Shown: positions 26,126 through 37,500 of the stretch, piece by piece
How the letters are laid out: each line of letters begins with the position of its first letter
Position numbering within the stretch: the first letter of the stretch is position 1
Source: Magnolia sinica
Lineage: Eukaryota > Streptophyta > Magnoliopsida > Magnoliales > Magnoliaceae
Assembly (NCBI RefSeq): GCF_029962835.1
Contig: NC_080578.1
Coordinates: 105,267,759 to 105,331,758, forward strand
Length of the DNA stretch: 64,000 bases
Direction of reading: 5' to 3'
Notes under the pieces: model-generated
Database searches by the model: none
What the model saw: only the letters and a program-made list of their open reading frames with translations
What the model was told of the DNA's origin: nothing
Position numbers and translations under genes: made by a program

Positions 26126-26150
26126 CGTTATGTATTTTTGAGATCTGACC

Positions 26151-27563
26151 TATTTATAAGTTGACATAGAGATAAATGAAGTGAAAACCAAATATCAGCT
26201 TGATTGGAAACTATTGTCGCTCCTTAGAAGTTTGAACAGTAGATGTCACTGTCCCCATTATTGCAAATGGTGGGGTCCACTTGAACTTGAGATCTGACTC
26301 ATTCTTTCTCTCGAGCCATGAAATGATCTCTCAATTGGTTGAATGGTATGGATACAACACATGCATCATGGTGGGTCCCATAGATGGACGGGTGGATGAA
26401 ACGGGTGGGACCCACAGAATTTTTTGACGTCATGTACACTAGCTATATAGCTGGTGTGTGGCACTCCAGCCAATCTACTTCCCAAGGTGGGTCCACACGT
26501 GTGACCCACCAGTCCAGTAGAATGGACAGACGGTGTGGATATCTACATACATCATGATGGGTCCCATAGCACAGGGATGAAACACATACATCTGAAGTGG
26601 GTCCCACGCAGGGCCCACCATTATATATATGATAATATAATATATTATAATAATATTATATTATTATTCTTTTATTTTTTTAGTAGCTGGTCAGTACACC
26701 ACACTGTCAATTCACACTTCATCGTGTAGCCACGTCCAGCGTCCCTAAACGTTGAACGGTTTGGATACAACACATTTAAGGTGGGCCTCACCTACAGACG
26801 TGCTACCAGGGGGTGGGCCCTGCCCAGGTGGGCCACCAAATGGTTGGATGGTGTGGATAGGGCATACATCAAGGTGGGGTCCACGCATGTGGGCCACCCC
26901 ACTTAAGGATCCAGCTGATATTAGTGTTTTCCTTTCAACGGGGCCTGCATGACTGACCGGTCATGCAGGCCCCAAAAACGGCAGTAAGGTGGGCCCACTT
27001 GCTAGATGGCTTTGATAGAATACATATTTCATGGTGGAGTCCATCCGGGTGGGCCACACGACCACATCATCACAAAAAAAAAATTATGAAAGGGAGAGGG
27101 AGAGAGAGAAAGAAAGAGGCGAGTGATGGAGGGACCCCGGCACTATGGGCCCTCCCTTCCATGCTTTACAGCATACATCAAGTGGGTCCTATTACATGTG
27201 GTGCCACTGATCAATATCAATGGTGGAGATCCCTTCTCCACCAAAATGCAAGGTCTAAATGACCCTTGTTCATACAAGGAATTTAAACATCATGATGGGG
27301 TCCATGGGGAATGACCCCATTATAGAATGATCATGAGACTTATGATGGGCCATCGGCCACAGCTAGGGTCCAAAGTGGGATCCATACCATCAACTGGTAG
27401 ACCCCACTTGGCCCATCATCAAAAGAATAAAATCTAGGCCTATAGAAACACACACCTTAGATCTCTTCTTCCTTCTTTCGCCAATGCATGCTAGAGTTCC
27501 AAAGGAACAATTTCAACGGTTGAGATAAAACTTGAATGGTGAGGATGAGAGATAGAAAGTGGG
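26151..27563. other. GTGGGCCCAC-rich DNA without a gene; SINE fragment near 26690-26752
   Basis: Short GTGGGTCCCAC/TACATCA blocks recur many times, as in the TIR family, but I cannot bound a complete element. From about 26690 to 26752 'AGTACACCACACTGTCAATTC' and 'GTGTAGCCACGTCC' match the 3' half of the SINE at 20363, after an A/T-rich tail. No pol III boxes remain there. The right edge is the GTGGG duplication of family A copy 3. Confidence 0.5.
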
Positions 27564-30500
27564 TGTAACGTCTCAGATTTTTGCCAACTTAGAGTTAGAC
27601 GTCCTTGGGCAATGAGACGATCATAACACCTTATTGACTTCGCATAACTCAAATCCTAAAGCCTCAAATCCCCTTTCAACCCATTTCCTTCAAAATCTCA
27701 CCTTTCACCACCTTATTCTTCAAACTTTTCTAAGTACTTTCATATAAAACAGTAATCCTAAAGTTTAAATAATGAAGAACAATACTTAAACTAAAATTTA
27801 CTATAAATAGTGAATATATAAATAAAATGGGTTTTTGACCATTAACCTTTTGGAATCTCATGGAATAAGTAGGTTATTTAGATAGAGCAGCTTCTCATAC
27901 CCCAAAATGGTATATTGCACGTCGAATAAATCATTATGATTTACAAAATACACTCGTTTCAAATATTGGGTGGCAAAACCACTACCGGACAACATAGTCG
28001 ACTGCGGTGCCATTGCGCCTACCGCGTTGCATCGCCAGTGCACCGAAATTCGGTGGATCCTCACCGCGAATTTCTGCACTTTTCGACCGACTTCAAAAAG
28101 TCATATCTCCCTCAATATAACTCCGATTTAAGTGATTCAAAAGCCAGATTGAAGCTTAATAAGTCTGGTTTCATATAAAAATAAGTGATAAATATAATAA
28201 AATTTTAAATATAATAAAATTTTTAATATACTTGAATCTAGGTTGATGTGACAACTATAAAAAAATTATTAGTGCGGACAACTGCTACTTCTGAAATTTT
28301 TTGAATTTTTCTACAATACGAAATCTAATAAAATTTAGTAGAGATAAAGTAAACTTGAAGATGAACTGCTAAAAAAATAATTAAAATAATATACTAACTA
28401 AAAATGCCAAAAAGTGGCATAGAACTACCCCTAGGACCTTATTCTGCCGTAATTAGGTCAGAATTTAATTAAGCGCTAAACTAAACAATCGATGGATTTA
28501 GCTTAAACCACTTTCTATACAAATTACAAGACCCAAAACCATTAAAATCATTAACTCAACATTACTTAAAAACCTGCAAGCAATCTTAAAATCCAGTTGC
28601 TCTCGGGAGCACATTGAAACTCCTTATTGAGCCTGGACACGAAACTATAGGCTTATGACCGTCTTATTGGGCTTGACAACCATCATGGGAATCGAGCCCA
28701 GATAGTTGTTGAGCCCAGATAGTGTCCAGAAACGCACAACTTGAGCCATGAGCGAAGTGTGTGAGAAACGCGAATATCTTTAGAAAACAAACCAAAACTT
28801 AAGTGAATTGAGTCGTTCGCTTACAGGTGAAATTGAAGATTTCAGACCGTCGGATTCTGACCAAACTTCACCCATGAATCAGGAAAATTTCTCTGCTCTT
28901 GTCCGTATACTTATGGCCCTGATCGGGTGACAACGACCGTTGATCTGATACGGGTCCTCCACGGTCAATTTGCTAATCTGATTGGACTGAAATCGTATCC
29001 TGACCTAGATCCATTGTCAGGTAACTTACTCTGTGACATAGACAGATAATGGACCTCCAGATGAGTCCTGTTGGCCCGAAACAGATGCCTTTTGGCTGTA
29101 ACCCAAGTATACCATGGCCCCGGGGCCATTTACATCACTTATGGGCTTATATAATGCCCTTAAACCACCCCTCTCATTCCATATGATTTTCTCAAACCCT
29201 AGGTGAGAGAAGAGAGAAAAGAGGAGGAAAAAGTGAGGAGAAGAGAGAGAGAGATAGGGAGATCATTACTGGGATTCACTCCCACGACTCCACGTTCCGA
29301 ATTGCCACCCCACAATCGCTACACCGTCTATTTCAACTTCGATTTAGGTAAGAAATCCTAACCCTAATCTTGATTTAGGAATCCAAATAGAGTAATCGAC
29401 GTAATAGCTAACCTGTTTCGTGATTTAGGTACCCGTTGTTCTGTATACGGGAACGTAATATTTAAAATGAGTTATCCGACGAAAGGTGCAAACTATAAAC
29501 GTTTAGGTTATAGTTTTCAAGGCTTTCAATGTCAGCTAATGATTTATGTCTGACTTGATTACTGCCATATGATCTTAGTTGGGATGTATGCGATAATTTG
29601 TACATGTGTGTGAATTATGTGAATATATGATGCATTCCACATATTTGTTGAAATGTTCGAATGAATATAAAATCATGATTTGTGTTTGCCGTGACTATTA
29701 ACCTATAATACATGATTGTTATATGTATGACAACTCCTTTATGAAAGGATTTGCCATAATACATGTTATAACTAATTTAGTTTATATATATGGTAATGTG
29801 TAATCAAAGTGTTTGATAAAATGTCTTAATGAGAAATTGTCCGATGAATTGTATTTATTAAAGGCGTTGAGATAGGATTCTCAACTACTTTATCTAGATG
29901 TATAATTTCCTTCGTGTAATCTTAATTTCAATTACGCTATTTATGTATAAAATGCATATGTATAATAACATGTTCTATGTGTTTGATAAAATGTCTGAAT
30001 GAGAAATTGCTTGATGAATTGTATTTAATGAGGGTGTTGAGATATGATTCTCAATGACCTTATCAATATTTATAAGTTCCCTTCATGTAATCTAAATTAC
30101 TACTAAGTGATTTATGGATGAAACGTATATGTATAATGACACGTTCGATGTATTTGTAAAATGCTCAAATGGGGTTTATATTTGAATTGTTTGTTAAATG
30201 CTGTTATAACTATCACAGGTGAATATCTATTGTATTTAAGTATGATTGGGATTGCTACGTAGTCTAGGCAATCGGTAACAATTCTTATTTGAGTGGCGGA
30301 ACCAGTCTCCCCACATTGTATATGTTCGATGAATCTAGGTCGTACGACGATTGTCGACAATGGTTAGGCCACAAGGGGTGCTTATGCACTCCATGTCGAT
30401 TACATTAGCGTGTGTCCGTACCAATCGAACTTCCCTATCAAACCGATTGACCTATTGTATGTTTACTATATATGGACGTCACTGCTTGAATCTAAGGTAC

Positions 30501-31736
30501 CATTTACTAATGTAAAGACCCGTTTCAACCATGGTACCTCTATCTGCCAAGACTCATAAGCCGGACACGGTTGTATGAGACACCGTGGTTGAGCTGTCGG
30601 CCTTCACTGGGGTGACGAGCCTCCCCGTAGTGATCAGTGAGCAACCCAAACTCGTGAACCGAATACGGTGGTATGAGACACTGTATTCGAGCTGTCGGCC
30701 TACACCGGTGCAGCTTGGCTGCAGTTCCAGTGTGGGTTGGGGTGTACCGTCTGATCCGGACCCCCTTCGAAAATATCGCTCCAATTGGTAAGGCATTGGT
30801 GGAGCAACCCCGAGTATAAACTCATGAACTTGCCTATCCACTACTTTTAACCGGGAGTGATGACCCCACAACTTGCCTATCGTATGCAATTAACTAGGAT
30901 TGAAGACTATGGATGGATCATTTGTTTGTGTTAATGATATAAAGGGAGGTACCTTGGCTTCCCGAATCTGTTGTACGAATAAGCCTAATTAACTACTTGG
31001 TTAACACGATCATGCACTGCATTGCATGTGCTTTGGCGAGGAAGCGCACATTTAGGGAGTTTGCCATGTGCGACCGTGAGATGAAGTCGCTGAGAGAGTG
31101 CAGGCGAGGGCATGCATCATTTCCACATATCATCCCTGCATTAATAAGAGTAGATAGGATTGTTTGATGTATTGCTTTATCATTGCTGCTTGACTAAATT
31201 GATAATATGTTAACCTTTGTTTTATAGTTCCGTTGAGTTAGCTGCTCATTCCCACCTGGGATGGTGTTTTAAAATACAAACCAGATTCTGTTGTAGATGC
31301 AGGTAATGACGAATTCTATGCAATTGAAATGGACGTCATGGACGAGGAGGGGGAATTCTTCTATGTTCAGCTATTAAGCGAGTTTTCGTAGACCTTGTTC
31401 TGATTCGACGGGATTATAGGGTTATATGGATTAGTTGGACAGTTACACTTTGATATTTTATAAATTTTGGAATCTTATATGTATGTATTCAAGCTTGGTA
31501 ACATACTCATACTCTGGAGGTTGTGAAACACTTATATACTTTATATATCTATCTCAGTCTTCCGCTTGCTAAATTACATTATCTTTGAAGCACGATATGC
31601 TGTTGTAGTGTAATCCCACTCATGTTAAATGCACTAATATGGACAACATTAAATCATCGCTATTTATGTTGTATAAGTGATGCGTTGGAATTCGAGAGTT
31701 GAGCTTTGCTTGACCCCCGATATTTGGGGCGTCACA
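27564..31736 (+). mobile_element. Family A long solo-LTR-like element, copy 3 (long form)
   Basis: It starts TGTAACGTC and ends GGCGTCACA, with a perfect 5-bp duplication GTGGG on both sides (27559-27563 and 31737-31741). From about 28500 rightwards it aligns with the other two copies: 'GTTGCTCTCGGGAGCACA', the TATATAA box near 29147 and the CT-rich leader. The first 930 bp or so are unlike the other copies, so this is either a longer subfamily or a recombinant. There are no retroviral genes. The intact target duplication suggests a fairly young insertion. Confidence 0.75.
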
Positions 31737-31817
31737 GTGGGCCACAGAAAGCTTTCTCATGGAGCTTGGACGTTAAAGTTTTATCCTCTCATTGGGGTTG
31801 CTTGAGAATGAAGAGAG

Positions 31818-31867
<50 letters not shown>

Positions 31868-32383
31868 GATGGAGTGATAGGTGTACTTGACATGTATGGG
31901 TTGCTTTGACTTTGGGGTTGCTTGGGGATGGGTGAAAGGCGATGTATACTTGAAGTGAGATGTGATGTGGTACTTGATTGATGGGATGTGATGTGATTGA
32001 TTTGAAAGATTATATTGGATTTGCAAATGCGCGGCGTTTTCCTTAAACTAAACGCGGTCTCACATCTTCTGGCATGGGTATCGCCTCGGCGCGTAATACG
32101 CGGCGTTGGAATCGTGACAACGACGCGGTCGCTAGGGTACAAGTCTCGGGTTGAGCCGACTCTAAAATACGAGACATGACTCAAGGTTGCGCGCAATCAC
32201 ATGTATTTGGGTCAATCCAGGTCGGGTCTGGTTGGTTTAGGGTTGAGGATAGAGGATTTCGGCTTGCAGGTTGGGTCCTCTTGAGGTCTGGTCGGGCTGG
32301 GGTTGACCCTCAGCCCGACCCAACCCCCCCACGTTGGATCCCAAATGCGTATAGAACAAGGAAGAACAGCAGTGAACACAAAA
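31737..32383. other. No gene; GA tract and GC-rich patch
   Basis: Continues the DNA interrupted by family A copy 3. It includes a GA tract at 31821-31864, repeated 'TGATGTGATGTG' motifs near 31960-32000, and from about 32210 a G/C-block patch similar to 22383-22450. No promoter or reading frame is supported. Confidence 0.45.
31821..31864. repeat. (GA)n microsatellite
   Basis: About 21 GA units. Confidence 0.9.
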
Positions 32384-32888
32384 ATCTAAAGCCTCAGTTA
32401 GTGCTCCATGGGCCCCACCATGATGTATGTGTTTCATCCATTCTTTTCATCTATTTTTAAGTATCATTTTATATCTTTATCCCAAAAATGAGAGGGATAT
32501 AAATCTCAATGGACCACACCACAGGAAAATAATAGTGATTGGATATCCATCATTTAAATCCTCTTAAGGCCCACTGTACGGTTTATTTGACATCCAACAT
32601 GTTGATTAGGTCATAAAGACCCAGATGAAGAGAACAAACAAAGATCAACTTGATCCAATACTTTTATGGCCCTCAAAAAGTTTTTAATGGTCGAAGTTCA
32701 TTCAACACTGTTTCCAGTAATGTGGTCCACTTGACACTGGTATATACCTCATTTTTTGTTTATTACTATAAATTGATCTAGAAAAATAGATGGACGGAAT
32801 GGATGAAATACATACATCACGTTGGGCCACACCCCGTTTTCCAGCGCAGGAACTTCCTGCGAAAGGCTTTCGCAGGAAATCCGCGTCC
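32384..32888. mobile_element. Mutator-like TIR element upstream of SYF2
   Basis: The body has the GTGGGCC-family block order. Inner ends 'GGGCCCCACCATGATGTATG' (32410) and the complement near 'CATACATCACGTTGGGCC' (32810) are inverted. The right tip carries the full palindromic block (32854-32878, arms TTCCTGCGAAAG) and ends CGCGTCC. The left tip lacks the matching GGACGCGG end, so the element is truncated or chimeric on that side. Confidence 0.7.
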
Positions 32889-32987
32889 TCGGATCGGGTG
32901 GATTTCTCAAAAATATCTCAGTAGGCCGCACCCCGCATCCTTGCGCAGGAACTTCCTGCCAAAGGCTTTCGCAGGAAAACCGCGTCC
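32889..32987. mobile_element. Truncated right end of a second Mutator-like element
   Basis: The 99 bp match the right end of the 21847-22373 element: 'GGATTTCTCAAAAATAT', 'GCACCCCGCATCCTTGCGC', then the palindrome-like block and CGCGTCC at 32987. It is in the same orientation as the preceding end, so two right ends lie head-to-tail just before the SYF2 leader. Confidence 0.75.
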
Positions 32988-33552
32988 TTTTGGGGATTTC
33001 TAAAACCCTCCTTCGAATTCTATATCCCACTCTCTCGCTCTTCTTTTCGGATTCTAGAAACCCAAAACCCGATCTCCATCTCCGGCGAGATTCTGTTTCT
33101 ATTGGCTGCTCGTTTCGGAGGTTTTTTGTTTCTCAGATTTCGCATCAGAAGGTATGCGATTCGCCTCTGATCTCTAGAAAATAAGTGTTAGGGTTTGATT
33201 TTGGTGGAATCGGAGTTATTTGTGGAAATTTGTATTTGCGTTGGGTTTTGGTTCGAAATATAGGGGTTTTCGAGTGATTTGATTTCTTTTGGTAGGAATT
33301 TTGGTTTTTCTAGGGTTTGGTGTTGGTGTAATCGGAGTGTTTAGGGAAGACTCTGGTTTCCCACACCCCCCCTCCCCTTCTTCTAGTAGTTTGATACATG
33401 TATCTTTAACGTTTTGCGAGCATTCTGCTGATTTCAATTCGTATTTTCTTCTTTTTTCACAGCTGTAATCCGTTGTTGAATCCTTTTCTTCTTCTTCTTC
33501 TTCTTCTTCTTCTTCTTCTTCAGGCGATAGAAACATAGAGAATCAAATAATT
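32988..33552 (+). promoter_or_regulatory. SYF2 core promoter and 5'UTR with leader intron
   Basis: DNA between the transposon end (32987) and the start codon. A weak TATA-like 'CTATATCCC' lies near 33020, followed by a CT-rich, leader-like stretch. A 5'UTR intron is inferred from AAG|GTATGC (after 33151) and a TTC-rich tract ending TTCTTCAG (33523), leaving a leader of 29 bases in the second exon with no upstream ATG. The start site of transcription is not known. Confidence 0.6.
33486..33521. repeat. (TTC)n tract forming the 3' splice-site pyrimidine tract
   Basis: About 11 TTC units directly before the CAG acceptor of the inferred SYF2 leader intron. Length changes here would alter the pyrimidine tract. 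Confidence 0.8.
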
Positions 33553-33729
33553 ATGATGGGCGAGGGAAGAGCTCACCCGGAATGTATAAACGCGTCCAAT
33601 CCTTACCATGAATGCGTTGAATTCTGCTTCAAAAGAATCATCGAAGCAAAGGAGCGGATTGAGAGAGAACAGGTGGAGAGAGGCGAATTGGGTTTGTTCC
33701 CATTACTTTGACTCTTCTTTTTGGATCAT

Positions 33730-33773
<44 letters not shown>

Positions 33774-34492
33774 ATTTGTCCATATTCCCATGAGAGTAAT
33801 ACAACATTGGTGGAGATCTTTCTCATTGCAAGTGATTAGAGTTTGGTAATCCGGCCTTGTAGTAAGATCTTGCCTAATTAGAAATGGATCCTGCCATGAT
33901 ATGTGCTTGCAGCACTGCTTAGTACTGAAGTTAGCTCGGTTGCTCAATTGGGTGTGGGTTAGTCGTGTCAACATCAGGGACCCATTTGGATGCACCCCCA
34001 AAAGGGGGTTTTGAGGCCTAGACGTAATTTTGAGCCAAACCTCTTTTCAAGATATGCATTTGGATGCACTTTCAACCCCCCTTGATCTCTTGCTTGACAA
34101 ACGAGAAAAGCTCGCTCGCCCAAGACCAATCTGACTGGTTTTTGGCGAGTTGATGTTACAGACTTCTGTACAAACTCCTTTTCACAGAAGTTGCGTCCAA
34201 ATGGAACCCACAGGATTTGGTGTTCAAGTTAGCAAAGTGAGTAACATTTACATTATATTTTGGGCCAAGTTTACTAGAACAGGGTCAAACTAATTGGGTT
34301 ATTCAAGTTTTGAGCAAAAACTGTAAATGGGCAAATACACATCTTGTTTCAGTTGAGCCGAGCTAATCTATTGGAAGTGTTCTGCTAGCAATTGTTCTCC
34401 TTTCTATCTTATAACTAGATATTGATACAAGTGTGTGAGTGTGGATTCAATCACAGCGTGATCAAGTGCCCATCAACGATAAAAAGGGGGAC

Positions 34493-34558
<66 letters not shown>

Positions 34559-37500
34559 TTCCCTCTCCTCTCCAAAATGGACTTGGACCTTAGTCTTTAA
34601 TCTTGATGCAATCAGCTCCCACCATCGCATCTCAGTTCAATAGGGTGGGCCCCATGTGCAATTAGATCAGCTTGGTGGATCCACAAGCAGTCTGATCTTA
34701 TTGTGGACCCCACGTGTGTATTGTTGATTTGTGCGCTGTTCACATGTGCACTTGTCCATCCATATACATTCATTGCTTGGTTGAATTGTTTGTCTAATTA
34801 GTTTCCTAGTTAAATAGAAGTACTTTTCCCTTCATTAGTAGGACTTATTCTCTTACTATTGTCTTTATTTCTCCTGAACTTGAATTATTAAATTGATTAG
34901 AATGAAAAACTCTTTGATTGTAATTAATCTATGTCATAAACTATGAGATAATGCTTGATTGTAATTAACCTATGTAATATAGTGCTTGATTGTAATTAAA
35001 CTATGTAATAGTCTATTACATTGCGCCTGTGGGATTTATGCTCTCATTGCCACTTCCCAACCTAGATAAAAGAGGAGGGTTGCATCAGATTGTGATGCAA
35101 ACCCTGAAAGGGGAAGCAAATAAATCAATAAGAAAAGAAAAAGATTGCGGGAAAGATCCAACAATCTTCTAGTCGAATGCTAGAGATCACGAATACAAGA
35201 CTATGAGCAAGCTCAATAGTCCTCTAGTCTTGAACTAGAGTTCCCCCCCCCCCCAAAAAAAAAAAAAAACAACAACAACTATAGAGAAAATAAGAAAATT
35301 TCAATCAACTTGTCTTATTCCATAGGCTATAGGCCCTATTTATAATCAAACCTTACGGTTTGCAATAAAAGGCTATGGAATCTAAACATCTGAGAAAATA
35401 GGAAAATATTTAAATAACAAAGCATGATAATTAAGAAAGTGCTTAAATAAGAAGATACTTGGATAAGAAAAATATAAAATTATTACATGCCTAATATAAA
35501 GATATGAAAGAAAGAGGAAATTTTATAATCTAGAGATTCAAAAGAAAATGAAAGTAGTGATGGGCTAAAAAGGGAAGGTGGTCCTTTTCTTGTACATGTG
35601 CGGAGCGTGCACGTGTGGGATGTGGGGCGATTGCATCAGATCGGTAGCCGGCATCAAACTTATGCGAAAACTTCTAACATGAATATGAACAATATGACAT
35701 TCCAACTCATGCTAGGACGTTCCTTGTAAGCTATGTGCTGCGCCGATGCCTAGTTGTAGCGAGAAATGGGCAAGGGTTGGCTAGGGTGTCCCCTGAAAGT
35801 AATGTGCCATAACAACGCCTAGTTGTTGTGAGAAGTAAGCAAGGGTTCTTCTGCATCATTCTTGACCTATGTGGGTAAAGAAGCTAGTCCTGGAGAATAG
35901 GATTCGTCTTGCCACAGGGAATACCTGAACATTGATAGGTAAGATTATGTATTTAGTAGATATGATGAAACAAATGAGAGTTAACATAGCTTCTGTTCAG
36001 GAGACCAAGTTGAAAGGGGCCAAAATTGGAGAAATTAATGGATATAAGCTTTGGTATGTTATGAAGGACAATAATAGAAACAAGATAGGGATAGTGGTAG
36101 ATAAAGATTTAAAGGGTAAAGTTGTGGATGTTAATAGAGTAAGGGATGTGATTTTATTAATAAAACTTGTCTTCGGAGAGGAGATAATCGTTACTTTTAG
36201 TGCATATACGTTGCGTGTAGGGTTATAGGAGGACAGCATTAAGAGACAATTCTAAAAGGCTATAGATGGACTAATGCAAGAAATTCGCAACGGAAAGAGG
36301 ATATTTGTCGGAGGAGACTTAAATGGTCATGTAGGAAAAGAAAGTAGAGGATATGAGAGGGTGCATGGAGGATATGGTTTTGGAAGCTATCCTTGACTTC
36401 GCTATGCATACTATCTAGCTCTAGCAGACATATACTTTAAAAAGAGAGATGAACATTTAAGCTTTGGTATGTTATGAAGGACAATTTTAAAAGTGGATCA
36501 TATATGAGCCAAATAGATTTCTTTCTACTTAGGAAGACAAAGTGATCAATATGTAATTGCAAGGTGATGCCTAGAGAGAGATTGACTGTGCAACATAGGT
36601 TAATGGTCATGAATGTTTATATTAAGGGATCAAAGAAAGGGAACGGAATTAATAGGTGTCTAAAAATGTGGGAGAATTTAAAAGGAGAAAACAATGTCAT
36701 TCATAAATAAATTGATGGAAGAAAGAAAGTAGAATGCCAAGGAAAAAGTAAATGTCATGTGAAATGAGATGGTTGAGTGCAGCATTAGGAAAGTGGCAAA
36801 AAATGTTTTAAGAGTATGTAGATGGAAAAGCTAATCATATAAGGAAACTTGGTGGTGGAATGACGACGCACAAAAAGCTATTAACTAGAAACGTGCATGT
36901 TTCAAAGCCTAGCAAGGGACTATAAACAATGAAAATCTTGAACAATATAGAAATGTCATAAAGATTGCTAAGGAAGTAGTAAGTGAAGCTAACTATGATT
37001 ATCTTTACAATAGATTAAAGACAAGAAAATGAAAAAGATGTCTTTGAACTTGCAAAATGAGAGGAAGAGTAGGGACCTAGATTAATGTTAGATGCATTAA
37101 GAGTGATGACCAGAGGGTACTAGTCCAGGAAAATGAGATCAATGGAAGTTGGAGAGGCTATTTCAGAACTTGTTATACGACAATCACTCTAGTAGCATAG
37201 AGATAGAATGAACCATAAACTTAAATAACGTCAGAGTCCATAGATACTTTTGTGGGATTAGGCTATTTGAAGTGAAAGAAGCTTTGAGAAAGTTGAAAAC
37301 AAGAAAGGCCGTTGGACAAAATGGGATACCAATAGAGGTTTGGAAGTGTATGGGAGATACGTTGGTTGACAAAGTTGTTCAACAGGATTGTAAGATTGAA
37401 GCAAATGGCAGACGAATGGGGGAAAAGTACATGGTACCTAAGGGGACATACAATGCCGCACCGATTATTGTGGTTTAAACTTATGAGCCATAGTATGAAA

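Larger units (their letters stand above)
22963..26150 (-). mobile_element. LTR-like stretch (TGTCACGCC end), probably inverted
   Basis: The TGTCACGCCCC at 22963 is, read on the minus strand, the GGGGCGTGACA that commonly ends long plant LTRs. The stretch has no retroviral genes. It contains a duplicated block starting 'TGTGGACATTTAACCAACAT' (near 24632 and 25519) and the minisatellites annotated separately. I could not fix the other end or a target duplication, so the right limit is arbitrary. Confidence 0.35.
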
